Shown: in pieces, positions 48,613 to 56,802 of the stretch
Layout of the letters: the number at the start of each line of letters is the position of its first letter
Numbering within the stretch: position 1 is the stretch's first letter
Source of the DNA: Chromatocurvus halotolerans
GTDB taxonomy: Bacteria; Pseudomonadota; Gammaproteobacteria; Pseudomonadales; Halieaceae
Length of the DNA: 64,000 nucleotides
Direction of reading: 5' to 3'
NCBI RefSeq assembly: GCF_004340525.1
Contig: NZ_SLWX01000008.1
Span: 1-64,000, forward strand
Made by a program: the position numbers and the translations under genes
Notes under the pieces: model-generated
Told to the model about the DNA's origin: nothing
The model's database searches: none
The model's input: only the letters and a program-made list of their open reading frames with translations

Positions 48613-50052
48613 GTGCTACAGGGAAGCTTCCTATTTTTCATGCTGGCGTTTCTACTGGTGGGGTTTTCTTCCGTGCTGCTGCGCCGCAAGAAGAGCAGCG
48701 ACTATCTGCTTGCCGGGCGCTCGCTGCCGCCCTCACTGGCGGGGCTGTCGGCGGTAGCCACCAACAACAGCGGCTACATGTTCATCGGCATGATCGGTTT
48801 CACCTACACTACAGGTCTCGCGGCCCTGTGGTTGATGGTCGGCTGGATCCTGGGTGATTTTCTGATCTCGCTGCTGGTGCACAGGCGCCTGCGCCGTGCG
48901 ACGGAAAAATTCGACTCACTCACCTATCCGTCCCTGCTCGGCAACTGGTACGGGCAGAACGATCGGGCCGTGCGGATTCTGGCTGCCTTGCTCGCGGTCG
49001 TTTTTCTCGGCATTTACGCGGCGGCCCAGTTCAGCGCCGGCAGCAAGGCGCTGCATGTGCTGTTTGGCTGGGAGCAACGCCTCGGCGTCATGCTGGGCGC
49101 CGGGATGGTTCTGTTCTACTGCTTTTCCGGGGGATTACGCGCTTCGGTCTGGACCGATGCCGCCCAGTCCATGGTGATGCTCGCAGGCATGCTGATCATG
49201 GTGTGGATAACGCTCGGTCGTTTCGGCGGCGTTGCGGGGAGCTGGGAGGCGCTCAACGGCGTCTCCGAGTCCTTCATGACGCTGTTCCCGGAAGATCTCG
49301 CTTTTGGTGCAGCCGGGCCTGCGCTGTTCGTCATTGGCTGGATGTTTGCCGGCTTCGGGGTGATCGGCCAGCCACACGTCATGGTGCGCTTCATGTCGCT
49401 GGACAGCGAAGACAGCATGCAGCGCGCCCGGGCCTATTACTACACCTGGTATGTCAGCTTCTACACACTGGCGCTGGTGGTCGGCCTGCTGTCGCGCCTC
49501 ATCCTTCCGGAGATCGCTGCCTTCGACGTTGCCGAGGACACCGAGCTGGCGCTGCCGACCCTCGCAGCCCAGCTCCTGCCGGACCTGCTGGCTGGCCTGG
49601 TGCTGGCGGGCCTCTTCGCGGCGACCATCTCCACCGCGGATTCCCTGATCCTGAGCTGTTCGGCAGCCATCAGCCAGGACCTGCTGCCAGAGCGCTGGCA
49701 GAGCTTTGGCCTGACCCGGCTGGTGACTCTGGGCATGATCGTACTGGCGCTGGTCATTGCCCTGGTGTCAGATGAGAGCGTGTTCATCCTCGTGCTGTAT
49801 GCCTGGTCTGGCCTGGGCGCCGCGTTCGCCCCGCTGTTGCTCGCCTACACGCTGGACAGGCGGCCGTCCCAGAGGCTGGCGCTGGCGATGATCATCGCCG
49901 GTCCCGCCACGGTGTTTGCCTATCAGTGGGTGGACACGCGCATTGTCGATACGGTGTACGAGATCCTGCCCGGTATTCTTGCCGGCGGTCTGGTGTACGT
50001 TGTGGGCAGCCGCTTTGAGTCCGGGCGCCGTGCTGCCTCATCGCGGCCGTAG
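48613..50052 (+). CDS. sodium:solute symporter (PutP-like)
   Basis: The 479-residue carrier has about 13 hydrophobic segments and the SSS signatures SDYLLAGRSLPPSLAGLSAV, FSGGLRASVWTDAAQSMVML and LFAATISTADSLILSCSAAI, closest to the proline/pantothenate branch. It should import an organic solute with Na+. GTG 48613 lies 4 bases after GGAGG (CGGAGGTGAC) and gives the family start LQGSFLFFMLAFLLVG; a start at 48583 lacks a ribosome site. It converges with ltaE over a hairpin. Confidence 0.88.
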   Translation: MLQGSFLFFMLAFLLVGFSSVLLRRKKSSDYLLAGRSLPPSLAGLSAVATNNSGYMFIGMIGFTYTTGLAALWLMVGWILGDFLISLLVHRRLRRATEKFDSLTYPSLLGNWYGQNDRAVRILAALLAVVFLGIYAAAQFSAGSKALHVLFGWEQRLGVMLGAGMVLFYCFSGGLRASVWTDAAQSMVMLAGMLIMVWITLGRFGGVAGSWEALNGVSESFMTLFPEDLAFGAAGPALFVIGWMFAGFGVIGQPHVMVRFMSLDSEDSMQRARAYYYTWYVSFYTLALVVGLLSRLILPEIAAFDVAEDTELALPTLAAQLLPDLLAGLVLAGLFAATISTADSLILSCSAAISQDLLPERWQSFGLTRLVTLGMIVLALVIALVSDESVFILVLYAWSGLGAAFAPLLLAYTLDRRPSQRLALAMIIAGPATVFAYQWVDTRIVDTVYEILPGILAGGLVYVVGSRFESGRRAASSRP

Positions 50053-50071
50053 CCCTGTGATCTGTTGCAAG

Positions 50072-50093
50072 GGGCGCTGACATTCAGACGCCC
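50072..50093. terminator. bidirectional hairpin between symporter and ltaE
   Basis: GGGCGCTGA-CAT-TCAGACGCCC folds into a 9-bp stem with a three-base loop and one bulged A, 20 bp beyond the symporter stop and 11 bp beyond the ltaE stop. It lacks a clear T tract on either side, so termination strength is uncertain. Confidence 0.45.
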
Positions 50094-50103
50094 GGTCTGC
50101 GCC

Positions 50104-51111
50104 TCACTGACGATCGAAATAGGCAGCGAATGCCGCCACTGCGGTCCCGATATCCGCATCCGAGATATCCCGGTGCAGGACGAAGCGGCTGGTGGGCAGT
50201 ATCTGCGCCAGCACGCCCGAGGCTCTCAGTGACGCCTCCAGCGCGGAGAGATGGGACGGGGGGAAGCGTGCAAAGACCATGTTGGTCGACTGCGAGCAGA
50301 TGTCGGTGCCGGGCAGGCCGGCAAGCCCCTCCGCCAGGCGCGCCGCCCGGCGATGATCTTCAGCGAGATCTGCGACGTGATGATCGAGCGCGTAGTGACA
50401 CGCGGCGGCAATGAGGCCGGACTGGCGCATGCCGCCACCCACCACCTTGCGCCAGCGCCGAGCCCGGTCGATCAGTGCCCGGGAGCCCACCAGCGCGGAC
50501 CCCATCGGCGCACCGAGGCCCTTGGAGAAGCACAGCGAGACACTGTCGAAGGGTTGACACAGGTATTCCGCAGAGACGCCACTGGCGACCGCAGCATTGA
50601 ACAGCCGCGCGCCATCCAGGTGCGTCGACAGCCCGCGTTCACGGGCCAGTTCCGTCGCCTTGTGAACATAATCGGCGGGCAGAACCTTGCCGCCAATCGT
50701 GTTCTCCAGGGCCAGCAGCCGGCTGCGTGCAAAATGAAAGTCATCGGCCTTGATGGCGGCACTGATACGCTCAAGGGGCAGGCTGCCGTCCGCCGCGTTC
50801 TCGATGGGCTGCGGCTGTACGCTGCCGAGCACCGCGGCACCGCCCCCCTCGTAGCGGTAGGTGTGTGCGGACTGCCCGACAATGTATTCGTCCCCGCGCT
50901 CACAGTGCGCCATCAGCGCGACAAGATTGCTCTGCGTACCGGTGGGGAAGAGTAGCGCCGCTTCCTTGCCGGTATGCGCGGCCAGCCGCTCCTGAAAGGC
51001 ATTGACCGTAGGGTCATCGCCCCAGACGTCATCGCCCAGCGGGGCTTCGGTCATTGCGGCGAGCATGGCGGCGCTGGGACGGGTGACGGTATCGCTGCGC
51101 AGATCGATCAT
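50104..51111 (-). CDS. ltaE: low-specificity L-threonine aldolase
   Basis: The 335-residue pyridoxal-phosphate enzyme cleaves L-threonine or allo-threonine to glycine and acetaldehyde. The PLP lysine is Lys197 in SLCFSKGLGAPMGS, the same position as in E. coli LtaE. Other family markers are MIDLRSDTVTRP at the N-terminus, LFPTGTQSNLVAL, HTYRYEGGG and LSTHLDGARLFNAAV. It appears monocistronic, and the ABC-2 permease gene on the same strand ends 38 bp upstream of its start. Confidence 0.93.
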   Translation of the reverse strand: MIDLRSDTVTRPSAAMLAAMTEAPLGDDVWGDDPTVNAFQERLAAHTGKEAALLFPTGTQSNLVALMAHCERGDEYIVGQSAHTYRYEGGGAAVLGSVQPQPIENAADGSLPLERISAAIKADDFHFARSRLLALENTIGGKVLPADYVHKATELARERGLSTHLDGARLFNAAVASGVSAEYLCQPFDSVSLCFSKGLGAPMGSALVGSRALIDRARRWRKVVGGGMRQSGLIAAACHYALDHHVADLAEDHRRAARLAEGLAGLPGTDICSQSTNMVFARFPPSHLSALEASLRASGVLAQILPTSRFVLHRDISDADIGTAVAAFAAYFDRQ

Positions 51112-51149
51112 GGGGGGCCTCGCCGAGGAATTCGCGGTGTCTGCCGGCT

Positions 51150-51911
51150 TCAGGGGCGCAGCCGGTAACCGGTGCGGAAAATCCAGCTGATGGTGAACAT
51201 GCAGGCGAACAGAAAGACCAGCGTCATCCCGACGCTGATACCGATGTGCACGTCGGACACGCCGTAAAACGCCCAGCGAAAGCCGCTGATCAGGTAGACC
51301 ACCGGGTTGAACAGCGCCACGGTCTGCCAGACCTCCGGCAGCATGTCGATGGAGTAGAACGTGCCGCCGAGAAACACCAGCGGCGTTATCACCATCAGCG
51401 GCACGACCTGTAGCTGCTCGAAACCGTCAGCCCAGATACCGATAATGAATCCAAAGAGGCTGAAGGTCACCGCGGTGAGCACCAGGAACGCGAGCATCCA
51501 GAAGGGATGCAGCACCTGATAGTCCACGAAAAAACGCGCCGTGACCAGTATGATGAGACCGAGAATCACTGACTTTGTGGCGGCGGCCCCCACGTAGCCA
51601 AGCACGATCTCGAGATAGGAGACCGGCGCTGACAGCACTTCGTAGATGGTGCCGGAGAATTTCGGCATGTAGATGCCAAAGGACGCATTGGAGATGCTCT
51701 GGGTCAGCAGTGACAGCATCAGCAGACCTGGAATGATGAAGGCGCCGTAGCTGATGCCGTCGATGTCGCCCATGCGGCTGCCGATGGCGGCGCCGAACAC
51801 CACAAAATACAGCGTGGTGGAGATGACCGGCGACGCCACGCTCTGCATCAGGGTGCGCCGCATGCGCGCCATTTCGAATTTATAGATTGCGCGGATGCCG
51901 TGCAGATTCAT
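51150..51911 (-). CDS. ABC-2 type transporter permease (YadH-like)
   Basis: The 253-residue membrane protein has six hydrophobic segments and the ABC-2 features [20 protein letters not shown] with [20 protein letters not shown], and [20 protein letters not shown]. It closely matches the YadH type in length and pattern. Its start overlaps the stop of the ATPase gene by four bases, and the two should form a dimeric exporter of unknown substrate. Confidence 0.9.
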   Translation of the reverse strand: MNLHGIRAIYKFEMARMRRTLMQSVASPVISTTLYFVVFGAAIGSRMGDIDGISYGAFIIPGLLMLSLLTQSISNASFGIYMPKFSGTIYEVLSAPVSYLEIVLGYVGAAATKSVILGLIILVTARFFVDYQVLHPFWMLAFLVLTAVTFSLFGFIIGIWADGFEQLQVVPLMVITPLVFLGGTFYSIDMLPEVWQTVALFNPVVYLISGFRWAFYGVSDVHIGISVGMTLVFLFACMFTISWIFRTGYRLRP

Positions 51912-52885
51912 CGTTCGTTGACTCCGGAGGGGCTGGCGGTGGTGGCCGCGTCGACGCCGGCGGATGGCCGGTTGACCAGGCCCACGAAGATCTCCTCGAG
52001 CGAGCTCTCGCGGGTCTGCAGGTCGCGAAATTCAATGCCCTTTTCGCCGAGAAGCCGCAGCAGCCTGGCGACGCCGGCCTGCTCGCGCTGGGCATCAAAG
52101 GTGTAGATAAGATCGTAGCCGTCTGCCTCGAGAGACACCGGCTCGCCGTTCAGAGCGTCGGGGATGGCATCCAGCGGGTGCTGCAGGTGCAGGCGCAGTT
52201 CCTTGCTGCCCAGCTTGGCCATCAGCTGCGCCTTGTCCTCGACCAGGATAATCTCGCCGTTGCGGATGACGCCGATGCGGTCCGCCATTTCCTCGGCTTC
52301 TTCAATGTAGTGGGTGGTAAGAATGATGGTGACGCCACTTTCACGCAGGCCGCGGACCATCGCCCACATGTCGCGCCGCAGCTCCACGTCGACACCGGCG
52401 GTGGGTTCGTCGAGGAACAGCACGCGCGGTTCGTGGGACAGTGCCTTGGCAATCATCACCCGGCGCTTCATGCCGCCGGACAAGGACATGAGGCGGTTGT
52501 TGCGCTTGTCCCACAGGGACAGTTCGCGCAGCACTTTCTCGATGTGCGCCGGGTCGGGGGATTTGCCGAACAGACCGCGGCTGAAAGATACCGCGCCCCA
52601 CACCGATTCGAAGGCATCCGTGCTCAGTTCCTGGGGCACCAGGCCGATGCTCTCTCTGGCCCCGCGATAGTCACGGATAATGTCGTGCCCGGCGACCATC
52701 ACCTCACCGCCGGAGGCATTCACCAGGCCGCAGACAATGCTGATCAGCGTGGTCTTGCCGGCACCGTTGGGACCGAGCAGGGCAAAGATCTCGCCGCGCT
52801 GTATCTCCAGATTGATATCGCTGAGGGCGCGAAATCCATCGTCGTAAACCTTTTCGAGATGCCTGATGGAAATTTCGCCTGGCAC
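51908..52885 (-). CDS. ABC transporter ATP-binding protein (YadG-like)
   Basis: The 325-residue ATPase has all motifs intact: Walker [11 protein letters not shown] (about 37-46), Q-loop GLVPQE, signature [15 protein letters not shown], Walker [13 protein letters not shown] and H-loop [17 protein letters not shown]-terminal extension of about 100 residues follows, as in DrrA/YadG-type exporters. It is coupled to the ABC-2 permease by a four-base overlap. It offers a useful within-genome contrast to the degenerate ABC domain at 18392-20179. Confidence 0.92.
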   Translation of the reverse strand: MPGEISIRHLEKVYDDGFRALSDINLEIQRGEIFALLGPNGAGKTTLISIVCGLVNASGGEVMVAGHDIIRDYRGARESIGLVPQELSTDAFESVWGAVSFSRGLFGKSPDPAHIEKVLRELSLWDKRNNRLMSLSGGMKRRVMIAKALSHEPRVLFLDEPTAGVDVELRRDMWAMVRGLRESGVTIILTTHYIEEAEEMADRIGVIRNGEIILVEDKAQLMAKLGSKELRLHLQHPLDAIPDALNGEPVSLEADGYDLIYTFDAQREQAGVARLLRLLGEKGIEFRDLQTRESSLEEIFVGLVNRPSAGVDAATTASPSGVNER

Positions 52886-52945
52886 GTGTGCTCCTTGTTG
52901 ACTGTCGTTTTCGTTGTCGGCCCGGGTCCCGTTGGCACCTGCCTC

Positions 52946-53509
52946 CTAGGGCCGCTGCAGGTCGCTGAATACCTCTGTGAAGCCGTACTCCAGCGCCCCG
53001 TCGTGCACCTCCAGGGTGCGTCCCGCCGCGGCAACATCGAAGCCCTGCGACAGTCGCGCATCGATAGAGGCAAGCACGGACATGACGCCGTCCATCGTCT
53101 CGCAGCGATTGAGAAAGTCCCGCGCTATCATTCGCGGGGCCGCGAGCCGGACGGGTTCGGGCAGCAGCGCCGGATTCTGGTGCATGACGTCGTAGACCTC
53201 AAGGGTAAACGACTCCCGGTCCACATCACAGAATAGCGGCCACCGGCGAATGAGGTAGTGGTCGAAGGCAACGTCAAGCACGATACCGGCGTAGCGTCGC
53301 AGCGCTCGGGGAAAGCGCTCGCGCAGGCGAATCGATGCCGGGTGCCTGTCTGTCATGGCATCAATCTGCCGGTGCCGGCGTACGCCCTCCAGCACGCCGG
53401 CGGGCAGGTCGACACGGGAAAGCGGGCCGCGAACCGCGTCGCCAAACAGGTTACCCAGGCGCTGTGGCGGCTGCGGGTCCGCCAGCAGCGCGTGTGCTAG
53501 ATGATTCAC
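52946..53509 (-). CDS. acpH: acyl carrier protein phosphodiesterase
   Basis: The 187-residue protein starts NHLAHALLADPQPPQRLGNL and has HRQIDAMTDRHPASIRLRER, then DVAFDHYLIRRW with a C-terminal helix bundle, the AcpH (HD-like) pattern. It removes 4'-phosphopantetheine from holo-ACP. GTG 53509 is chosen because the AcpH family starts at MN(F/H)LAH; the longer frame to 53587 has a non-conserved N-terminus. It lies between the YadG-like ATPase gene and the M20 peptidase gene, all on the reverse strand. Confidence 0.88.
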   Translation of the reverse strand: MNHLAHALLADPQPPQRLGNLFGDAVRGPLSRVDLPAGVLEGVRRHRQIDAMTDRHPASIRLRERFPRALRRYAGIVLDVAFDHYLIRRWPLFCDVDRESFTLEVYDVMHQNPALLPEPVRLAAPRMIARDFLNRCETMDGVMSVLASIDARLSQGFDVAAAGRTLEVHDGALEYGFTEVFSDLQRP

Positions 53510-53596
53510 CTCAGCCCCGCAGACCGGGCGCTGTCCGGTTTTCCGCCGCAGACCAGAGCAGGGAGAGCGGGTTGATGTTGCTGTCATCCACCCTCA

Positions 53597-55006
53597 TCAG
53601 GGCGTGGTGAGTTCGCGGATGATCACGCTCCAGTGGTCGAGCCCGTCGTAGAAGGCCTTGATCGGTACGCGCTCGTTCAGCCCGTGGGCAAACATTTCGT
53701 CCGGGTTCATGAACACACCGCTGACTGCCCAGGTCGGGATGCCTGCATTGCGAAAATGCATGCCGTCGGTGCCGCCAGACTCCATGTAGGCAATGAGCTT
53801 CACGTCGGGATAGCGCCTGTGCACCGCCTTGCCGACGGCGGCAACCACGTCGCTGCGCAGCTCGGACATGGGGCTTTCGGTGGGATCCGCCAGCATCGTT
53901 AACTCCACCGCCTCGTTGTCGACAACCTCGCGCAGCGTGTCCTCGACGGCAGCGACGCCAACACCTGGAAAAATGCGGCAGTTGACGGTGGCGGTAGCAG
54001 ACTGGGGCAGGGCGTTTTCGGCGTGGCCCGCCTGCAGCATGGTCACGACGCAGGTGGTGCGGGTGGTACCGACATAGGAAGGCTCCTGCGCCAGCCGCGC
54101 CGCAGCGGCCTCGTCCTGCGGGTCGTAGGCGAAGGCGACCATGGCATCGCCCAGCTCGCCGCCAAGCTGTTCACCGGTGTGCTGGAAGTACTCCAGCGTC
54201 ATTTCACTCCACTGCACCGGAAACTGGTAGGCCTGTACCGCCTTGATCGCGTCGGCGAGATCGTAAATGGCATTGTCCTGCCGCGGCCGGGAGCTGTGTC
54301 CGCCGGGATTGCGCACGGTCATTTCCCAGGTGGCGTAGGTCTTCTCCGCCGCCTGTATGCGATAGGCCACGGCGTTGCCCTCCGCGTCCAGCACGCCGCC
54401 GCCAGCATCAGAGTTGAGCGCGTATTCCGCCTCCGCAAGGTCCGGGCGCTCGTAGGCCAGCATACGGGTGGTGCTCATGCCGCTCTCCTCGTCACCGGAA
54501 AACACCAGGTAGAGGTCGCGATCGGGCACAAAGCCCTCTTTTTTCAGGCGGATGAAGGTGGACGTGAGCTGCGATACGCCGAACTTGTTGTCGATCGTGC
54601 CGCGGGCATAGAAGTTGGTCCCGTCCTCGGTGAGCTGGAACGGTGGGCGCTCCCAGTCGTCTGCCAGGGCTTCGACAACGTCCATGTGGCCGAGGAACAG
54701 AATGGGTTTTTTGTCGGTGGAGCCGTTGCCGCGGTAGCGCGCGACCAGTGAGGCGAATTCGCCGGTCATCGGCACCTCGATATCCTCGGGAGGGAAACCG
54801 GCGGCGACGAGCTCGCCGGCGAGGTAGGTGGCCACTTTCGTGGTATTCCCCATGCGCTTGGAGGTGTCCACTTCAACAATGGTGCGGTAGATCTCGAGGG
54901 TTTTCTGCGCGTGCTCCGAGCGGATGGTGTCGTCAGCCTGCAGCGCGGGCGCGGCGCTGAGTCCGGCGATCAGGCACATGGCCATGAGTCGCTTTATTCT
55001 TGACAT
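53597..55006 (-). CDS. secreted M20/M25/M40-family metallopeptidase
   Basis: The 469-residue precursor has a signal peptide (LMAMCLIAGLSAAPALQA) and the dinuclear zinc site of M20 enzymes: LFLGHMDVVEA, ARGTIDNKFGVS, FSGDEESGMS (general base Glu), LNSDAGGG and the late ligand in MESGGTDGMHFRNAG. The central dimerisation lid is present. It is probably a periplasmic carboxypeptidase or dipeptidase that supplies free amino acids, which suits the amino-acid oxidation genes just downstream. It is divergent from the Lrp regulator, with the dispersed palindrome between them. Confidence 0.92.
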   Translation of the reverse strand: MSRIKRLMAMCLIAGLSAAPALQADDTIRSEHAQKTLEIYRTIVEVDTSKRMGNTTKVATYLAGELVAAGFPPEDIEVPMTGEFASLVARYRGNGSTDKKPILFLGHMDVVEALADDWERPPFQLTEDGTNFYARGTIDNKFGVSQLTSTFIRLKKEGFVPDRDLYLVFSGDEESGMSTTRMLAYERPDLAEAEYALNSDAGGGVLDAEGNAVAYRIQAAEKTYATWEMTVRNPGGHSSRPRQDNAIYDLADAIKAVQAYQFPVQWSEMTLEYFQHTGEQLGGELGDAMVAFAYDPQDEAAAARLAQEPSYVGTTRTTCVVTMLQAGHAENALPQSATATVNCRIFPGVGVAAVEDTLREVVDNEAVELTMLADPTESPMSELRSDVVAAVGKAVHRRYPDVKLIAYMESGGTDGMHFRNAGIPTWAVSGVFMNPDEMFAHGLNERVPIKAFYDGLDHWSVIIRELTTP

Positions 55007-55054
55007 GTGAGTCTCCCGTGACTTGTGATGGCGGCAGTATAGCCCATGTCTCCA

Positions 55055-55081
55055 GGGTCAGGTCGGTATCGGACCTGACCC
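55055..55081. repeat. GGGTCAGGTC palindrome between the M20 peptidase and lrp-like genes
   Basis: GGGTCAGGTC and GACCTGACCC form a perfect 10-bp stem around the loop GGTATCG. The right flank continues CAAAGGGACAAAAGG and merges with the ribosome site of the lrp-like gene. It matches the element at 36499-36531 in both arms and right flank, but here sits between divergent starts, where a terminator role makes little sense. Confidence 0.75.
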
Positions 55082-55103
55082 CAAAGGGACAAAAGGAAGC
55101 CCG

Positions 55104-55562
55104 ATGAAGCTCGACCGCACCGACCGCGCCATTCTCAACCTGCTCCAGGGCGACAGCCAGCTCACGCACCAGGCCATTGCCGAGCGCGTCGGCAGCTCCA
55201 GTTCCTCGGTATGGCGCCGCATCCAGGCGCTGGAGGAGGGCGGTGTGATCGAGGGCCGGGTGGTGCTGCTGTCGCCCGCCAGCCTCGGCATCCGCGTCAG
55301 CGTGATCTGCAACGTCAAGCTGGCCCACCACAACGACACCTCCCGGGTGGACTTTGAGGACATGGTCCGCCAGGCACCGGAGGTCATGGCCTGCTACGCG
55401 GTGTCCGGCAACCACGACTACACGCTGCTGGTCATGGTGCGGGATGTTGAGGACTACGAGCGCTTCCTCACGCAGAAGCTGCTCAACAGCCCGCTGGTGG
55501 ATGCCGCCGCCTCGAGTTTCACCCTGCGCACGGTGAAGCGGACGACGCGGATCGAACTCTGA
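55104..55562 (+). CDS. Lrp/AsnC-family transcriptional regulator
   Basis: The 152-residue protein has the N-terminal HTH (DRTDRAILNLLQGDSQLTHQ, then AIAERVGSSSSSVWRRIQAL) and the RAM/AsnC ligand-binding domain at about 70-145 (EVMACYAVSGNHDYTLLVMV). Such proteins sense amino acids and often control a neighbouring catabolic operon. It lies 149 bp before the HPPD gene in the same direction, so control of the aromatic amino acid genes is a reasonable inference. The ribosome site AAAAGGA overlaps the end of the repeat flank. Confidence 0.93.
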   Translation: MKLDRTDRAILNLLQGDSQLTHQAIAERVGSSSSSVWRRIQALEEGGVIEGRVVLLSPASLGIRVSVICNVKLAHHNDTSRVDFEDMVRQAPEVMACYAVSGNHDYTLLVMVRDVEDYERFLTQKLLNSPLVDAAASSFTLRTVKRTTRIEL

Positions 55563-55711
55563 CGGAAGTGCGATTTTTCGGAATATCCTGCCACTTTTAT
55601 GTCGTTATCTGAAAGCGTGTTTCAAAAACTCGCGTCGAAGCCCCGATTCTGGCAGCATTCCCCGCAGCTTCGGGAATACCATAGTGTTTTCATAGGGTAA
55701 GGAGACAGGCA

Positions 55712-56770
55712 ATGGTGGATCAGATGGAAAACCCGATGGGAACCGACGGCTTTGAATTCGTCGAGTACGCCGCACCCGATCCCGAGCTGCTGCGTGATCT
55801 GTTCACGCGCATGGGCTTCCCCGCCGTGGCGCACCACCGCACCAAGAACGTGACGCTGCACCGGCAGGGCGATATCAATTTCATCGTCAATGCCGAGCCG
55901 GACAGCTTTGCCCAGGCCTTCGCCCGTGAACACGGTCCCTGCGCCTGTGCCATGGCGTTTCGGGTGAAGGATGCCCGTGCGGCGCTGAAGCGTGCGGAAG
56001 AACTCGGCGCCACCGTTATCCGCGAGCCTGTAGGTCCCATGGAGCTGAATATTCCGGCGATCGAGGGCATCGGTGGCAGCCGCCTGTATCTCGTGGATCG
56101 CTACGGCGATCGCACTATCTACGATGTTGACTTCGAGCCCATCCCGCAGACCGAAGACAACGCCAGCGCGACCACCGGCCTGACCTACATCGACCACCTG
56201 ACCCACAACGTGCAGCGCGGCAACATGGACAAATGGGCCGGTTTCTACGAAAAGCTGTTCAACTTCCGCGAGATCCGCTTCTTCAACATCGAGGGCAAGA
56301 AGACCGGCCTGCAGAGCCGTGCGCTCACCAGTCCCTGCGGCAAGATCCGCATACCGATCAATGAATCCTCCGACGACAAGAGCCAGATTGCCGAGTATCT
56401 CGACGCCTACAACGGCGAGGGCATCCAGCACATCGCGCTGGGCTGCGAGGACATCTATGCCTCGGTGGATGCGCTCACCGAGCGCGGCCTGACCCTGCAG
56501 GAGACACCGGATGCCTACTTCGACCTTATCGACGAACGCCTGCCCGGGCACGGGGAAGACGTCGAGGCGCTGCGCCAGCGACAGATCCTGATCGACGGCG
56601 GCGAGAAGCAGGGCGGCGGCTATCTGCTGCAGATCTTCTCGACCACGGTCATCGGTCCGATCTTCTTCGAATTCATCCAGCGCAAGGGCAACGACGGCTT
56701 CGGCGAAGGCAACTTCCAGGCCCTGTTCGAGTCCATCGAGCTGGAGCAGGAACGCCGGGGCGTGATCTGA
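55712..56770 (+). CDS. hppD: 4-hydroxyphenylpyruvate dioxygenase
   Basis: The 352-residue Fe(II) enzyme converts 4-hydroxyphenylpyruvate to homogentisate, the committed step of tyrosine breakdown. The ligands His162 (YIDHLTHNVQRGNM), His240 (IQHIALGCEDIY) and Glu320 (PIFFEFIQRKGNDGFGEGNF) are at canonical positions. The C-terminal GFGEGNFQALFESIELEQ is diagnostic. The ribosome site is AAGGAGA at 55699-55705. Homogentisate 1,2-dioxygenase and fumarylacetoacetase genes are not in this window. The aromatic hydroxylase gene follows after 32 bp. Confidence 0.96.
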   Translation: MVDQMENPMGTDGFEFVEYAAPDPELLRDLFTRMGFPAVAHHRTKNVTLHRQGDINFIVNAEPDSFAQAFAREHGPCACAMAFRVKDARAALKRAEELGATVIREPVGPMELNIPAIEGIGGSRLYLVDRYGDRTIYDVDFEPIPQTEDNASATTGLTYIDHLTHNVQRGNMDKWAGFYEKLFNFREIRFFNIEGKKTGLQSRALTSPCGKIRIPINESSDDKSQIAEYLDAYNGEGIQHIALGCEDIYASVDALTERGLTLQETPDAYFDLIDERLPGHGEDVEALRQRQILIDGGEKQGGGYLLQIFSTTVIGPIFFEFIQRKGNDGFGEGNFQALFESIELEQERRGVI

Positions 56771-56802
56771 GCCGGCGTCATGCGAGAGAGTGGGACACGG
56801 CA

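Noticed and set aside
55657-55677. ATTCCC-N9-GGGAAT inverted repeat upstream of hppD as an operator
   Set aside because: Six-base arms are expected by chance in this much sequence, and it matches no TyrR or Lrp consensus I know.
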